Positions 18,807-29,113 of a stretch of DNA of 64,000 nt are shown in pieces. Position numbers and translations under genes: made by a program. The stretch's first letter is position 1. Every line of letters begins with the position of its first letter. The notes beneath the pieces were generated by a model. It was not told the DNA's origin. It saw nothing but the letters and a program-made list of their open reading frames with translations, and did no database searches. Source of the stretch: Pseudanabaena mucicola str. Chao 1806. Lineage in GTDB: Bacteria; Cyanobacteriota; Cyanobacteriia; Pseudanabaenales; Pseudanabaenaceae. Where the stretch lies: assembly GCF_030323025.1 (NCBI RefSeq), contig NZ_CP097329.1, forward strand, positions 3,334,001 through 3,398,000. The letters are read 5' to 3'.

Positions 18807-18985
18807 AGGGGCGTGACCAAAATCTGATGTTCAACTTAATGAGTATATTACCTACTCATAGTAGGGTTTAAAATTTAAATCAGCAATTAATGAAATTATT
18901 CCGATAAAAGTTCTTGGAAATTCCGAAAACCCTTAGTATCAAGGTTATAGCCGATCTACATAAAATTTTGGTCACACCCCCCATC
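18807..18985. mobile_element. Putative MITE, about 179 bp
   Basis: Inverted ends read GGGGCGTGACCAAAAT (left) and the complement of ATTTTGGTCACACCCC (right), continuing with further matches inward. There is no coding sequence inside. It lies between the response regulator and the IS256 remnant. Confidence 0.5.
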
Positions 18986-19029
18986 ACGACTATAACAGTC
19001 TGGCTGTTGGAGTTCTTTAGACCAGACTC

Positions 19030-20030
19030 CTTCTACATCTGTTTGAGGTTGACCTACTACTATCGTTTGCCCTTGATTGCCCAGCCACGAACCAAATTGT
19101 TACCAACCAGATGGAGATATTCCGCAAAGCCAAGTAAACTAATTTGAAAGCAGCCTCATCAGAAGGAAAAATCTGCTGAGATTTAATCACTTTCCGCAAA
19201 CTGCTATTCATCAACTCAATCGCCTTAGTGGTATAAATCGCCCTACGAATCTCGGACGGGAAAGCAAAGAAAGGGATAATGTTCGCCCAATGACTGCGCC
19301 AAGACTTAGAGATCGACGGATATTGTTTGTCCCATTTTTCAGCAAAGAGTTCGAGATTAAACTCCGCTTCTGATTCGGTCGCAGCAGCATAAATTGCCTT
19401 GAGATCAGCACAAACTTACTTGCGTTGTTGCCATGTCACAAAAGCGACCGAGTTACGCACCATATGGACTCCACGGTTGTGAATTTCGGTGAGAACTGAC
19501 AACCAGAATTTTGCACCCTCATCAGGGGAAATCCACATACCCAGCAATTCCTTGTACCCGTCTATGTTTACTGCCAATGCAAAGTACAGCGATTTGTTAA
19601 TCACTCGACCATTGGCTCGGGCTTAGATGACTAGACAGTCCAGAAACACAATGAGCATACAAGGCGATGATCTTTTCGTCTAGTCCTGACAAGCGGCTTT
19701 GTACTTTCTTTACCATCTGTGGTTCAAACTCGCCTTGACGATCTCGGGGGACTGCAATTTCAGCTATGCCAAAGTCGCCTTGGAGCTTTTTCTGGCTATA
19801 GCCGTTGCGACTGTTGGTTTGTCCTTATGGTCTGGATTCATGCTTTTTGTACCCCAGATGCGTTGATAGTTCTGCTTCTAAGGCTCGTTCTACCAATGCG
19901 GTCGTTAGTTGCTTCAGAATTCCTCCTTCTCCGAATAAGTCAGGTGGTGTTTTGCATTCTTGCAGCAGTTCATCTAGCAATTCTTTGCGGATATTTATCG
20001 TTTTTTACTGTTAGTTATTGGGTGGCTTGA
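19030..20030 (-). pseudogene. IS256-family transposase remnant
   Basis: Pieces in several frames on the minus strand follow the order of an IS256 (mutator-type) transposase. They are KELLDELLQECKTPPDLFGE and LKQLTTALVERALEAEL (near 19870-20020), [12 protein letters not shown] and [12 protein letters not shown] (near 19650-19770), NIDGYKELLGMWISPDEGAK (near 19500-19590), and MNSSLRKVIKSQQIFPSDEA (near 19130-19215). Frameshifts and stops separate them. Beyond its start, CTTTACACAAAATACTTTACC (20055-20075) looks like a terminal inverted repeat. No matching lower end was found. Confidence 0.8.
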
Positions 20031-20170
20031 TTGTCTCTCTGTGTGCTTCCTGGACTTTACACAAAATACTTTACCACTCTCATGAAAATAGTGCTAAGTG
20101 TTTATGGGCTTCTTTACCTGCCATTTATCGGCAATGTGCAGTAGCTTATAATTAGCTAGACATAAGTAAA

Positions 20171-20228
20171 CTAAAAACCGAGAATTTTGTTCCGCCCGCG
20201 TAGCCGGCGGAACAAAATCTGGTTTTTA
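20171..20228. repeat. Palindrome next to the IS1 remnant
   Basis: CTAAAAACC, AGA and TTTTGTTCCGCC pair with GGCGGAACAAAATCT and GGTTTTTAG around a CGCGTAGCC loop. It stands between the IS256 and IS1 debris. Confidence 0.65.
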
Positions 20229-20270
20229 GTTTTAATTAAGTTGAGCTACTTACTGATTTCTGGGCTGCCT

Positions 20271-20471
20271 TGCCTATGCATTGGTAATCGCCATCGTCCT
20301 GTGGGTAAAGAAACTGGTCATACTGCCTACATTGAGAGACTTAACTGCACTCTGAGACAGAGAGTCGGACGGTTAGTAAGAAAGACCCTTTCGTTTTCTA
20401 AAAACATAGAAAATCATATCGGTGCTATTTTCTTCTTTGCTCGCCATTACAACTCGTCCTTACCTCTTTAA
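20271..20471 (+). pseudogene. IS1-family transposase C-terminal remnant
   Basis: The frame reads [20 protein letters not shown] and then [19 protein letters not shown]...[12 protein letters not shown]. This is the catalytic C-terminal end of an IS1 InsB protein, with the conserved IERLN and RLVRKT..FSK segments. The N-terminal two-thirds are missing, so it is inactive. It differs from the IS1 remnant at 48410-49122. Confidence 0.8.
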
Positions 20472-20519
20472 CACTACCTTACGTGTTATTTAGGACTGCT
20501 ATAGGTAGGGAGCACGTGG

Positions 20520-23321
20520 CTAAGTGAATTTTTTGCCAGTGAGCCAATAGGTTAGCATTTGACCTTTCCCCTTAACTTCAATAGTGCCACGCTCGACTAA
20601 ATCAAAATTATGTTTGAGAAGTTGATAGGTTTCCGCTGTAACTTGAATTTTACCAACTTCACTATGGGATTCCATGCGACTCGCCACATTTACCGTATCA
20701 CCCCAAAGATCATAAATAAACTTTTGGGTTCCAATCACACCAGCAATTACTGCTCCCGTATGAATACCAATGCGGATTTGTAGTGGTCTACCTGTCGAGA
20801 TACGGAGTTCATTGACTTTCTCAACCATATCCAATGCCATCGCCGCGATCGCCTCCGCATGATTTGTTCTGGCAATTGGAATACCCCCAGCTACCATATA
20901 AGCATCACCAATAGTTTTGATTTTCTCTAAGCCATAGATTTCGCAGAGAGTATCAAAATTAGAAAAAATTAGATTTAGCAGATCAACTAAATCCTGAGGA
21001 GAGAGTTCTGAAGACATTCTGGTAAAACTGACCAGATCAGCAAAGAGAACTGTCACAGACTCGAAACTATCAGCGATGACCCCATGCGCTTGTTTTAGAC
21101 GATCAGCGATTGCTTTTGGTAGGATATTTAGTAACAATCGCTCTGATTTCTCTTGCTCCACAAACAGGGCTTCTTCGGCAAGTTTACGCTGTGTAATGTC
21201 ATCTAGTACCCCCAAAATACCTATAGTCTTACCATCTGCATCAATAATGGGTAATTTACTAACATCTAACCAAATCGATTGCCCTTGCTTATCAGGATTA
21301 ATTTTGCGCTGAATTAGATGCATTTCAGGCATATTTGATTCCATAATTTGCCGATCATGCTTACGGAAGTTATCGGCTATTTCGGGATTACTAATCAGAT
21401 CATAATCAGTCTTCCCAATTACACTTTCAGGTGAATCAAGCTGAGCATACATCGCCCAGTTTTTATTACAGCCTCGAAAAACTAAATTGACATCCTTCCA
21501 GAAAATCTGTTGAGGAATACTATCGATAATTAATCGTAAATAAGCTTCCTGTTCTTTGAGTGCATGCTCTGCTTTAATTCGCGCCGTAATATCCTGAAAA
21601 CTCCAGACGCGACCGATTATCTGATCTGCAAGCTTCTGTGGGCGCGAATAACGCTCTAAGATTCTGCCATCGATTAATTCCAGCAAATCATAGCTTTCCA
21701 TTTCAGAATTACAGTAGAAATTATGCGATCGCTGCATAAATTCCTGAGGATCAACCATTTGTTCAGCAAGAAATTCTAATCGCAGGGAATAATCAGTAAT
21801 GGATAGGATCTCTAGAGATAAAGAAAACATATCCACAAACTGTTGATTGTAGGTAGTGACACGCCCAACATGATCTACAACCAAAATGCCATCGGCGACT
21901 GATTCAAAGGTTGCTCTTTGTAAGCTTACAAATTCTGCTAAATCCGCAGTACGCTCCGCAACTCTCTCTTCTAGCTCTTCTTTGCTTCTTGCAAGCATCA
22001 TGAATGAAGTTTGCAACTGTTGTGCCATCTGATTAAAAGATTCTGCTAAAACCGACAACTCACGAATATTTGCCGTTTCAATGGGATGGTAGGGCTGTCC
22101 ACTTGCAAGGTTGGCAGAGGCAGATAGGGTAGCAAGTAAATGAGATGCTTCGATGAGCCTCTCCACAGGTTTAGCAATCCATTTGGATGTGTAAAAGCCC
22201 GTCAGAATAGCAAAAACTAACGCTAGGGCACATAAAACAATAGTGTTACGAGTGTTGATATTAATTTGATCACGGAAGTCTTGCTCTGATACAGCTACGA
22301 TTAATAACCAGTCTAATCCTTGAGCATTCCTTAACTTTGTAACCTGCACATATTGTGTAGCTCCTTCCCATTCTATTTGAATCTGTTGATGATGAGGAAT
22401 ATCAGCTAGATTGGTATATCTTTTTTGCAGATTTTGAAAAGCTAAACGTAGTAAAGGATTTTGACTTTGGAGAGCATGAATCCGCTTTTGTCCTTGCGAT
22501 GTATTTATAAATGGATTCTCTGAAGTTGAAGTAGCAACTATTTCGCCTGACTGCTCTAGAATAAAAGCCTGTCCTGTTTTAGAGATCTGTAACTGTCGAA
22601 GAAATTCGCCAATTTGAGAAAGTGTTAAGTCGATCGCTAAGACTCCACGTAAGTTTCCTGATTCACTATAGATTGGCACAGAAGCCGTAATCCCTAAAAT
22701 AGGACTTGCCACAAACAGATAAATAGGACTCCAAACTGCTTGCTTTGCTCTAATCGCTCCTTGATACCAAGGGCGATCGCGAGGATCATAAATATCCGAT
22801 TGAATTTGATTGAGAACTTTACCATTGGCATCTAAACGATAGACAACTTTTTGTCCTACATCTTTTTGCCCTAAAGATGGGGTCAACAAAAGTGATCGGT
22901 GTAAGACTAAATCATTTTCGCCTCTGCGTTCAACCCCAATAAATTGACCTTGAGGATTAGCAGCATAGAAAAAATGTAAATTTCGTGATTGTCTCATCTG
23001 CTGCCAAAATAAGTTATCTAACTTATCTAGGTCTTCTAAAGCCAAATTACCGCTCCTTGCATTTACACCATAGGATTGGAGAATTTCTAAAGGTGTATCA
23101 AAATATCCGCGTACATGAGTTTCAATGTTATTGCTGACTTCCTGCCCAATTAGAGGTGCTAGATCCTGTGTTGCCTCACGGCTACTCTGTACTGATAGCC
23201 ATCCTGTGATCCCCACCGCCGCGATCACCTGTGTCACAAGTGGAACAATCAGCAATATCTTCAGAGAAAGCTGATGGCGATCGCGTCGAGGTTTGGCATC
23301 ATGATGTAACGGAGCAGACAT
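20520..23321 (-). CDS. Adenylate cyclase with dCache, HAMP and PAS sensor domains
   Basis: The 933-residue protein has a membrane helix (about 22-43), a periplasmic dCache domain (about 50-350), a second helix (360-378), HAMP (378-436), two PAS domains (about 466-585 and 592-715) and a class III cyclase domain (750-930). Metal-binding Asp762 and Asp806 (FADLVSF; KTIGDAYM), Lys802 and Asp871 (YDLWGDTVNVASRME) specifying adenine, and Asn878/Arg882 for transition-state binding are all present. It should make cAMP in response to an extracytoplasmic ligand. The ligand is unknown. It is transcribed convergently with the IS1 debris. Confidence 0.92.
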   Translation of the reverse strand: MSAPLHHDAKPRRDRHQLSLKILLIVPLVTQVIAAVGITGWLSVQSSREATQDLAPLIGQEVSNNIETHVRGYFDTPLEILQSYGVNARSGNLALEDLDKLDNLFWQQMRQSRNLHFFYAANPQGQFIGVERRGENDLVLHRSLLLTPSLGQKDVGQKVVYRLDANGKVLNQIQSDIYDPRDRPWYQGAIRAKQAVWSPIYLFVASPILGITASVPIYSESGNLRGVLAIDLTLSQIGEFLRQLQISKTGQAFILEQSGEIVATSTSENPFINTSQGQKRIHALQSQNPLLRLAFQNLQKRYTNLADIPHHQQIQIEWEGATQYVQVTKLRNAQGLDWLLIVAVSEQDFRDQININTRNTIVLCALALVFAILTGFYTSKWIAKPVERLIEASHLLATLSASANLASGQPYHPIETANIRELSVLAESFNQMAQQLQTSFMMLARSKEELEERVAERTADLAEFVSLQRATFESVADGILVVDHVGRVTTYNQQFVDMFSLSLEILSITDYSLRLEFLAEQMVDPQEFMQRSHNFYCNSEMESYDLLELIDGRILERYSRPQKLADQIIGRVWSFQDITARIKAEHALKEQEAYLRLIIDSIPQQIFWKDVNLVFRGCNKNWAMYAQLDSPESVIGKTDYDLISNPEIADNFRKHDRQIMESNMPEMHLIQRKINPDKQGQSIWLDVSKLPIIDADGKTIGILGVLDDITQRKLAEEALFVEQEKSERLLLNILPKAIADRLKQAHGVIADSFESVTVLFADLVSFTRMSSELSPQDLVDLLNLIFSNFDTLCEIYGLEKIKTIGDAYMVAGGIPIARTNHAEAIAAMALDMVEKVNELRISTGRPLQIRIGIHTGAVIAGVIGTQKFIYDLWGDTVNVASRMESHSEVGKIQVTAETYQLLKHNFDLVERGTIEVKGKGQMLTYWLTGKKFT

Positions 23322-23462
23322 ACAAAAGCTGCACTAGAAAATCTTTATATTGCCTATAATAAGTTGATCTTCGCCTAAATTTACGAGTCTGCGACTATTT
23401 GCTCAATAAACATTTTCTAGATATGATGGCATACACAATTTATTTTCCCGTTATAGATTCTT

Positions 23463-24719
23463 TTGAAAGTTTTACTGCTTAGTACTTGTGATATTCGGGG
23501 AGGGGCTGCACGCGCAGCTTATAGATTGCATCAAGGGTTGCGATCGCTTTCTATAGATTCCAGAATGTTTGTACAGGAAAAGTCTAGCGATGATTGGACG
23601 GTGATCGCACCTCAGAGCCGCATCCAGATGGGAATTGCCAAAACCAGAGCCACAATAGATTCTTTGCCTTTACGTTTTTATCGTCAGTTTGATAACTACG
23701 GGGCTTTTTTCCCACAATGGCTACCTGATAATCTACCGAATAAAATTCAAAGTATTCATCCCGATATTCTCAATCTACATTGGATTTCAGGTGGCTTTGT
23801 CCAGATAGAAACCCTCAAAAAATTTAAGGAACCTATTGTACTCACACTGCATGATATGTGGGCTTTAACGGGAGGTTGTCACTACAGCCAAGATTGCGAT
23901 CGATACACCATTAGCTGTGGTAATTGTCCGCAATTACATAGTCATCGCGATGATGATATTTCACGTTGGGTCTGGAACCGTAAGGCTAAAGCTTGGAAAG
24001 ATCTTGATTTCGCAATTGTGACACCTAGCCAATGGTTAGCAAATGTGGCAAAGACAAGTTCACTTGTAGGCGATCACCCTATTCATGTAATTCCGAATGG
24101 GATAGATCTAGAGATCTATAGACCGATAGATCCGAAACTTGCTAGATACTTATTCAAACTGCCACAGGATAAGCATCTGATTCTTTTTGGGGCAATGCGT
24201 GCGACTAGTGATCCTCGTAAGGGATGGCAATTTTTGCAACCAACTTTACAACTGCTCAAACAAACAGATTGGCATGACCGTATAGAATTAGTCATATTTG
24301 GAGCTTCGCAACCAGAGCAAGCCGTAGATTTTGGATTTCCCTGCCACTACTTGGGACAACTCCATGATCAGCTATCTCTATCAGTGATGTATGCCGCAGT
24401 TGATCTATTATTAGTCCCTTCCACTCAAGATAATTTACCTAACACTGTTATGGAATCTATTAGTTGTGGAACACCCTGTGTGGCTTTTAAGATTGGCGGT
24501 ATTCCTGAGATGATTCAACATCAACAGCAGGGATATTTAGGAGATCCTTTTGATTGTCAAGATCTGGCAAATGGAATTGATTGGGTCTTGAATGATCCTC
24601 ATCGGTATCAAAATTTGCGACTTGCTGCTAGGGCTAAAGCCGAACAAGAGTTTAACCAATCACTTCAAGCATCACGTTACCAAAAATTATTCCAGCAGAT
24701 TTTGCGTTTACCCACCTAA
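23463..24719 (+). CDS. Glycosyltransferase family 4 protein
   Basis: The 418-residue GT-B enzyme starts at TTG 23463. The N-terminal half has the opening MKVLLLSTCDIRGGAARAAY, LNLHWISGGF and LTLHDMWALTGGCHY with paired cysteines nearby (CDRYTISCGNCPQL). The C-terminal half has VIPNGIDLEIYRP and DNLPNTVMESISCGTPCVAF, the retaining GT4 nucleotide-sugar motif with the E-x7-E-like region. It probably adds a sugar in a surface or exported glycan. A GT2 gene follows 7 bases later, presumably in the same transcript. Confidence 0.85.
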   Translation: MKVLLLSTCDIRGGAARAAYRLHQGLRSLSIDSRMFVQEKSSDDWTVIAPQSRIQMGIAKTRATIDSLPLRFYRQFDNYGAFFPQWLPDNLPNKIQSIHPDILNLHWISGGFVQIETLKKFKEPIVLTLHDMWALTGGCHYSQDCDRYTISCGNCPQLHSHRDDDISRWVWNRKAKAWKDLDFAIVTPSQWLANVAKTSSLVGDHPIHVIPNGIDLEIYRPIDPKLARYLFKLPQDKHLILFGAMRATSDPRKGWQFLQPTLQLLKQTDWHDRIELVIFGASQPEQAVDFGFPCHYLGQLHDQLSLSVMYAAVDLLLVPSTQDNLPNTVMESISCGTPCVAFKIGGIPEMIQHQQQGYLGDPFDCQDLANGIDWVLNDPHRYQNLRLAARAKAEQEFNQSLQASRYQKLFQQILRLPT

Positions 24720-24726
24720 AGTTTGT

Positions 24727-25611
24727 ATGTTTCCTCCAGCTTTTACGCCCCCTAAAGTTGCGGCGGTTATTCCGACTCGTAACCGTAAGGATAAGTTATT
24801 TCGCTTTTTAGAGAAGTTTTCATGCCAGACTTATCCTTATCTTCAGACGATTATTGTGGACTCGAATTCCACGGATGGCACAAGGGAAGAACTGGTTCAA
24901 CGTTTTCCAAAGGTGACACTGATCTGTGTAAGCGATCGCGAATATTGGACTGGTGCGACAAATGCTGGAGTTAAAACCGCCTTGAGGGATGGCTGTGAAT
25001 ATATTCTGACAATTAATGATGATTCGGTAGTTGAGCAAAATCATGTCGAGAGAATGCTAGAAATTGCTCAAAGGCATCAGGCGTTAATTTTAGGCAACTG
25101 TATTAACTATCTTAATAATCCTAATTTGATCTGGTCTCTAGGTACTTCTAATCAATGGGGAACTGCTAATTTTCTGAGTTTAAATTATCATGATACTGAT
25201 CTCGAAGCGTTGTCTAGAGATGTGAGAAATTCAGAAATCATCCAAGTAGATGCTTTGGCAGGTAATGGTGTTTTAATCTCGCGGCAGGTATTTACGCAAA
25301 TCGGCTTATACAATGAGAAATTTTTGCCTCATTATCATGCTGACTCAGAAATGACGATGCGTGCTCATAGTCGAGGAATCAAGGTATTTGTCAGTCCAGC
25401 AATTATTCTATTGAATGACTTTCATGCTGATCAAAAGAAATTGAATTTGAAGAAACCAAAGGGACTTCTTTATGCACTTTTTCATAAAAAGTCTCATTTG
25501 TTTATACTGCCTCTAATGTACTTTTTTATCATTTATTGTCCTAATTCTCAAAAATTAACGACTTTATGGATATTAATCCAAAAATTTTTGATGTTAAGGG
25601 CAAAAACATAA
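24727..25611 (+). CDS. Glycosyltransferase family 2 protein
   Basis: From ATG 24727 (294 residues; a longer frame open upstream overlaps the preceding gene and is unlikely) it shows AAVIPTRNRKDKLFRFLEKF, IIVDSNSTDGTRE, the metal-binding NDD in LTINDDSVV, and DALAGNGVLISRQVF. The pattern, including EYWTGATNAGV, is that of rhamnosyl/galactofuranosyl-type GT2 enzymes. The C-terminal part ends with a hydrophobic segment (about 260-285) that may associate with the membrane. It forms a pair with the upstream GT4. The acceptor is unknown. Confidence 0.82.
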   Translation: MFPPAFTPPKVAAVIPTRNRKDKLFRFLEKFSCQTYPYLQTIIVDSNSTDGTREELVQRFPKVTLICVSDREYWTGATNAGVKTALRDGCEYILTINDDSVVEQNHVERMLEIAQRHQALILGNCINYLNNPNLIWSLGTSNQWGTANFLSLNYHDTDLEALSRDVRNSEIIQVDALAGNGVLISRQVFTQIGLYNEKFLPHYHADSEMTMRAHSRGIKVFVSPAIILLNDFHADQKKLNLKKPKGLLYALFHKKSHLFILPLMYFFIIYCPNSQKLTTLWILIQKFLMLRAKT

Positions 25612-25732
25612 GTTGATACATTCGGTATTGGTCAGTTAATCAGGGATAGGTGCTGAAACGCCCATTTCATGACGGTAAAAATGACGCAAACTCGTCGATC
25701 ATGCTTTAACTAACCAATGCAGAAACAAGGCT

Positions 25733-25819
25733 AGACTGGTAAACGCTATATTGCAGCCCTAGATCATTTGTATATTTTGGGGTCTGTGGAAGCGCATCCT
25801 GAATGGGTATGCTTCCACA
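25733..25819. repeat. Family B end plus hairpin in a gene-free region
   Basis: AGACTGGTAAACGCTATA (25733-25750) matches the right end of the family B element at 59508-59525. A separate hairpin follows (TGTGGAAGC / GCTTCCACA, 25785-25819). In the 436 bases from 25612 to 26047 I see no gene; this is the only structure. Confidence 0.55.
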
Positions 25820-26047
25820 ACTGATGTAGGATTGCTATAAGTGGCTATAGCGATAACTATCAAATTAGGGCAAAATAACAAAATGTGGTGCGACGGACTA
25901 AGGACGAACTCTTCTAAAAAAATGAGTTTTTGATGCTCAAATTTTAATGTTCAACTAAAAGGGAAACCTTACTACTTTTTTTATTTCTGCTTTTGCCAAA
26001 TCACTCAATTCCTCATGGCAGAAACAAGCTATAAGCACTGTGTAACT

Positions 26048-27604
26048 ATGATCAAAACCGCAATTACGAAGATCACACTAGTAGGGTTTTTCCCGCTAAT
26101 GTGTAGCCTCGCTCCTGCTCTTGACACGATCGCCTTAGCCCAAAAGTTGCCAGAATCAACGAGTCGGGTTGCACCACTGATGGCTCAGGGTGATACCAAT
26201 ACACCGATTAAATTAGTAGAACAGGCTAATTCTTTCAGGGAACAAAATCAACTGGATCGGGCCATAGCTTTGTATCGTCAGGCGATCGCAGCAAGTCCCG
26301 AATTTGTACCTGCTTACTATGGCTTAGGGGTAACTTTACGCCAAAAAGGAGATATTCAAGGCGCGATCGATGCTCATCGCCAAGCAATTACGATTGATAA
26401 AAACTATACACCTGCCTACTATGGACTAGGTATTGCGCTGTATCAGAAAGGGGATGCGAATGGCGCGATCGAAGCCTATAGCCAATTTATTCAACTCAGT
26501 AAAGTGGGTACTAATCTGGCTCCTGTGTATTACAATTTGGGGCTTGCCTATGAGCGACGCAATAATATCGAGGGGGCGATCGCTGCTTTTCGCAAAGCCA
26601 TTGAATTTGATCCGAAATATGCCCTTGCCTATAATGGCTTAGGTACGGTGCTGCGACGGCAAGGCAATCGCCAAGAAGCGATCACAGCCTATCGTCGGGC
26701 GATCGAGCTTGCTCCCCAATATGCTGTTGCTCATTTTGCGCTGGGAATTTCCCTATATGAAGAAAGGGACTACATTGGCTCAATTGAGTCTTATAAACGG
26801 GTAATTGTGATCGATCCAAATTTTCCGAATGTTCATTACAATCTTGGACTAACATATAACCAATTAGGTGATCAGCAAAATGCAACCTTGACTTTTCGCA
26901 AAGCGATCGAGCAAGATCCACGTAATGCCGACATTTATGCTGCTTTAGGTAGTGCGCTTTTACGTCAGGATAATGTTCCCGAGGCTACCGAAGCCTTTCG
27001 ACGCAGTACAGAACTTAATCCCAAAGTAGCCAGTAGTTTTAATGGTTTAGGTTTAGCCCTGCGTCGCCAAGGAGATTTCGAGGGTGCGATCGCAGCCTAT
27101 GAGAAATCGATCACCATTAATCCTAGCTATGCGGCAGCGTATAATAATCTCGGTCGTGTTCTCTCCGATCAAAATCGTAATGCTGATGCAATTAAAGCAT
27201 TTCGTCGTGCGATCACCATAGATCCCAAAAATGCAGTTGCCTATAGTAATTTGGGGAATCTCTTGCGTGCTCAGGGGGATAGTGATGAAGCGATCAATGC
27301 TTTCCAAAAAACTATTGAGATTGGCAAAGAGGATCTCTGGGTAGACTACACCAGTTTAGGGCTTGCCTATGCTGATCGCGGTAGACTTGGCGATGCCCAA
27401 AATGCCTATTTCAAAGCGCTATCTCTCAACCCTAAGTTTGCAAAAGCACATTTTGGCTTAGGAGCCTTATATACGCTTAAAGGTGAGGTGAGTAACGCCA
27501 TTCGCTCTTATCAAGAAGCACTTAAGCTCTACGAAGAAAATCGTGATGCTGAGTGGATTAAACGCACAAGACAAGCAATCCAAGCATTACAAGGAATTAC
27601 ATAA
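26048..27604 (+). CDS. Exported protein with 13 tetratricopeptide repeats
   Basis: From ATG 26048 (in-frame ATG 26015 is less likely) the protein has 518 residues. A signal peptide (MIKTAITKITLVGFFPLM...TIALAQ) precedes about 13 consecutive 34-residue TPR units that fill the rest, such as AYNGLGTVLRRQGNRQEAIT and AYNNLGRVLSDQNRNADAIK. TPR arrays bind partner proteins; the target is unknown. A terminator follows immediately. An exported smaller TPR protein is encoded 1.5 kb further on. Confidence 0.85.
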   Translation: MIKTAITKITLVGFFPLMCSLAPALDTIALAQKLPESTSRVAPLMAQGDTNTPIKLVEQANSFREQNQLDRAIALYRQAIAASPEFVPAYYGLGVTLRQKGDIQGAIDAHRQAITIDKNYTPAYYGLGIALYQKGDANGAIEAYSQFIQLSKVGTNLAPVYYNLGLAYERRNNIEGAIAAFRKAIEFDPKYALAYNGLGTVLRRQGNRQEAITAYRRAIELAPQYAVAHFALGISLYEERDYIGSIESYKRVIVIDPNFPNVHYNLGLTYNQLGDQQNATLTFRKAIEQDPRNADIYAALGSALLRQDNVPEATEAFRRSTELNPKVASSFNGLGLALRRQGDFEGAIAAYEKSITINPSYAAAYNNLGRVLSDQNRNADAIKAFRRAITIDPKNAVAYSNLGNLLRAQGDSDEAINAFQKTIEIGKEDLWVDYTSLGLAYADRGRLGDAQNAYFKALSLNPKFAKAHFGLGALYTLKGEVSNAIRSYQEALKLYEENRDAEWIKRTRQAIQALQGIT

Positions 27605-27636
27605 AAAAGAGACTGTGCTTTGCACAGTCTCTTTTT
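27603..27636 (+). terminator. Terminator after the TPR gene
   Basis: AAAAAAGAGACTGTGC pairs with GCACAGTCTCTTTTT around a TTT loop, right after the stop codon. Confidence 0.8.
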
Positions 27637-27662
27637 AGATTTAGTGTCACTTAACTCGCTAA

Positions 27663-28448
<786 letters not shown>

Positions 28449-28450
28449 AT

Positions 28451-28480
28451 TAGAGAAGGGTGCTTTTGCACCCTTCTCTA
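28451..28480 (+). terminator. Terminator after fabG
   Basis: TAGAGAAGGGTGC / GCACCCTTCTCTA with a TTTT loop, immediately 3' of fabG. It shows that the cupredoxin gene starts downstream of it, at 28508, and not at the upstream ATG 28460. Confidence 0.7.
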
Positions 28481-28507
28481 AAATTTATGGAATTTAAGAG
28501 GGATCTT

Positions 28508-28993
28508 ATGCGTCGTATCTTCAAAGCTTTGTTAATTGGCATGTTAGGGATGTTGTGTATGGTAATTAGTCCATATCTGGCGATCGCAGACCCTACTAAC
28601 ACCACTGCCCAACAAACCTCTGTTGATTTTACGAAGCAACAGGTGATTGCTGTTAATGTCAGTCTCAGTAATGCCGCTAACGAATTAAAATTTACTCCTG
28701 ATCGCTTTACCTTCACCTCTGGTAAGCGTTACAAACTCATATTGAGTAATCCTAGCGGCATGAAACATTATTTCACTAGTAAAGATTTTGCTGATGCGGT
28801 CTGGACGCAAAATGTCGTGGTTGGCAATGTGGAAATTAAGGGCAATATCCGTGAATTAGAACTCAAGCCCAATGCCACTGCGGAATGGACTTTTGTGCCA
28901 ATTAAATCAGGAACCTATGAACTGCATTGTGCGATCGCTGGTCATACCGAAGCGGGAATGCTTGGCAGTATCACGATTCAACCCAGTGCTTAA
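28508..28993 (+). CDS. Cupredoxin-like copper-binding protein
   Basis: From ATG 28508, which has an AAGAGGG ribosome-binding site just upstream, the protein has 161 residues. A signal peptide (about 1-28, ending YLAIADP) precedes a plastocyanin/azurin-type beta-barrel. The type 1 copper ligands are readable: His87 (GMKHYF), Cys141, His146 and Met151 in ELHCAIAGHTEAGM, with the C-x4-H-x4-M spacing. It is probably a small electron carrier or copper-handling protein outside the cytoplasm. It is not classical plastocyanin PetE, whose motifs differ. Confidence 0.82.
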   Translation: MRRIFKALLIGMLGMLCMVISPYLAIADPTNTTAQQTSVDFTKQQVIAVNVSLSNAANELKFTPDRFTFTSGKRYKLILSNPSGMKHYFTSKDFADAVWTQNVVVGNVEIKGNIRELELKPNATAEWTFVPIKSGTYELHCAIAGHTEAGMLGSITIQPSA

Positions 28994-29113
28994 TATCAAT
29001 TAAGCATTGATATCTAAGATTCGACCATCCAAAATGGCGTAATCAATATTAATCTCAATTTTTTCTGTATATCCTTTATAAGTAATAATGCTTATATTCT
29101 CTGTGATGTGTAA

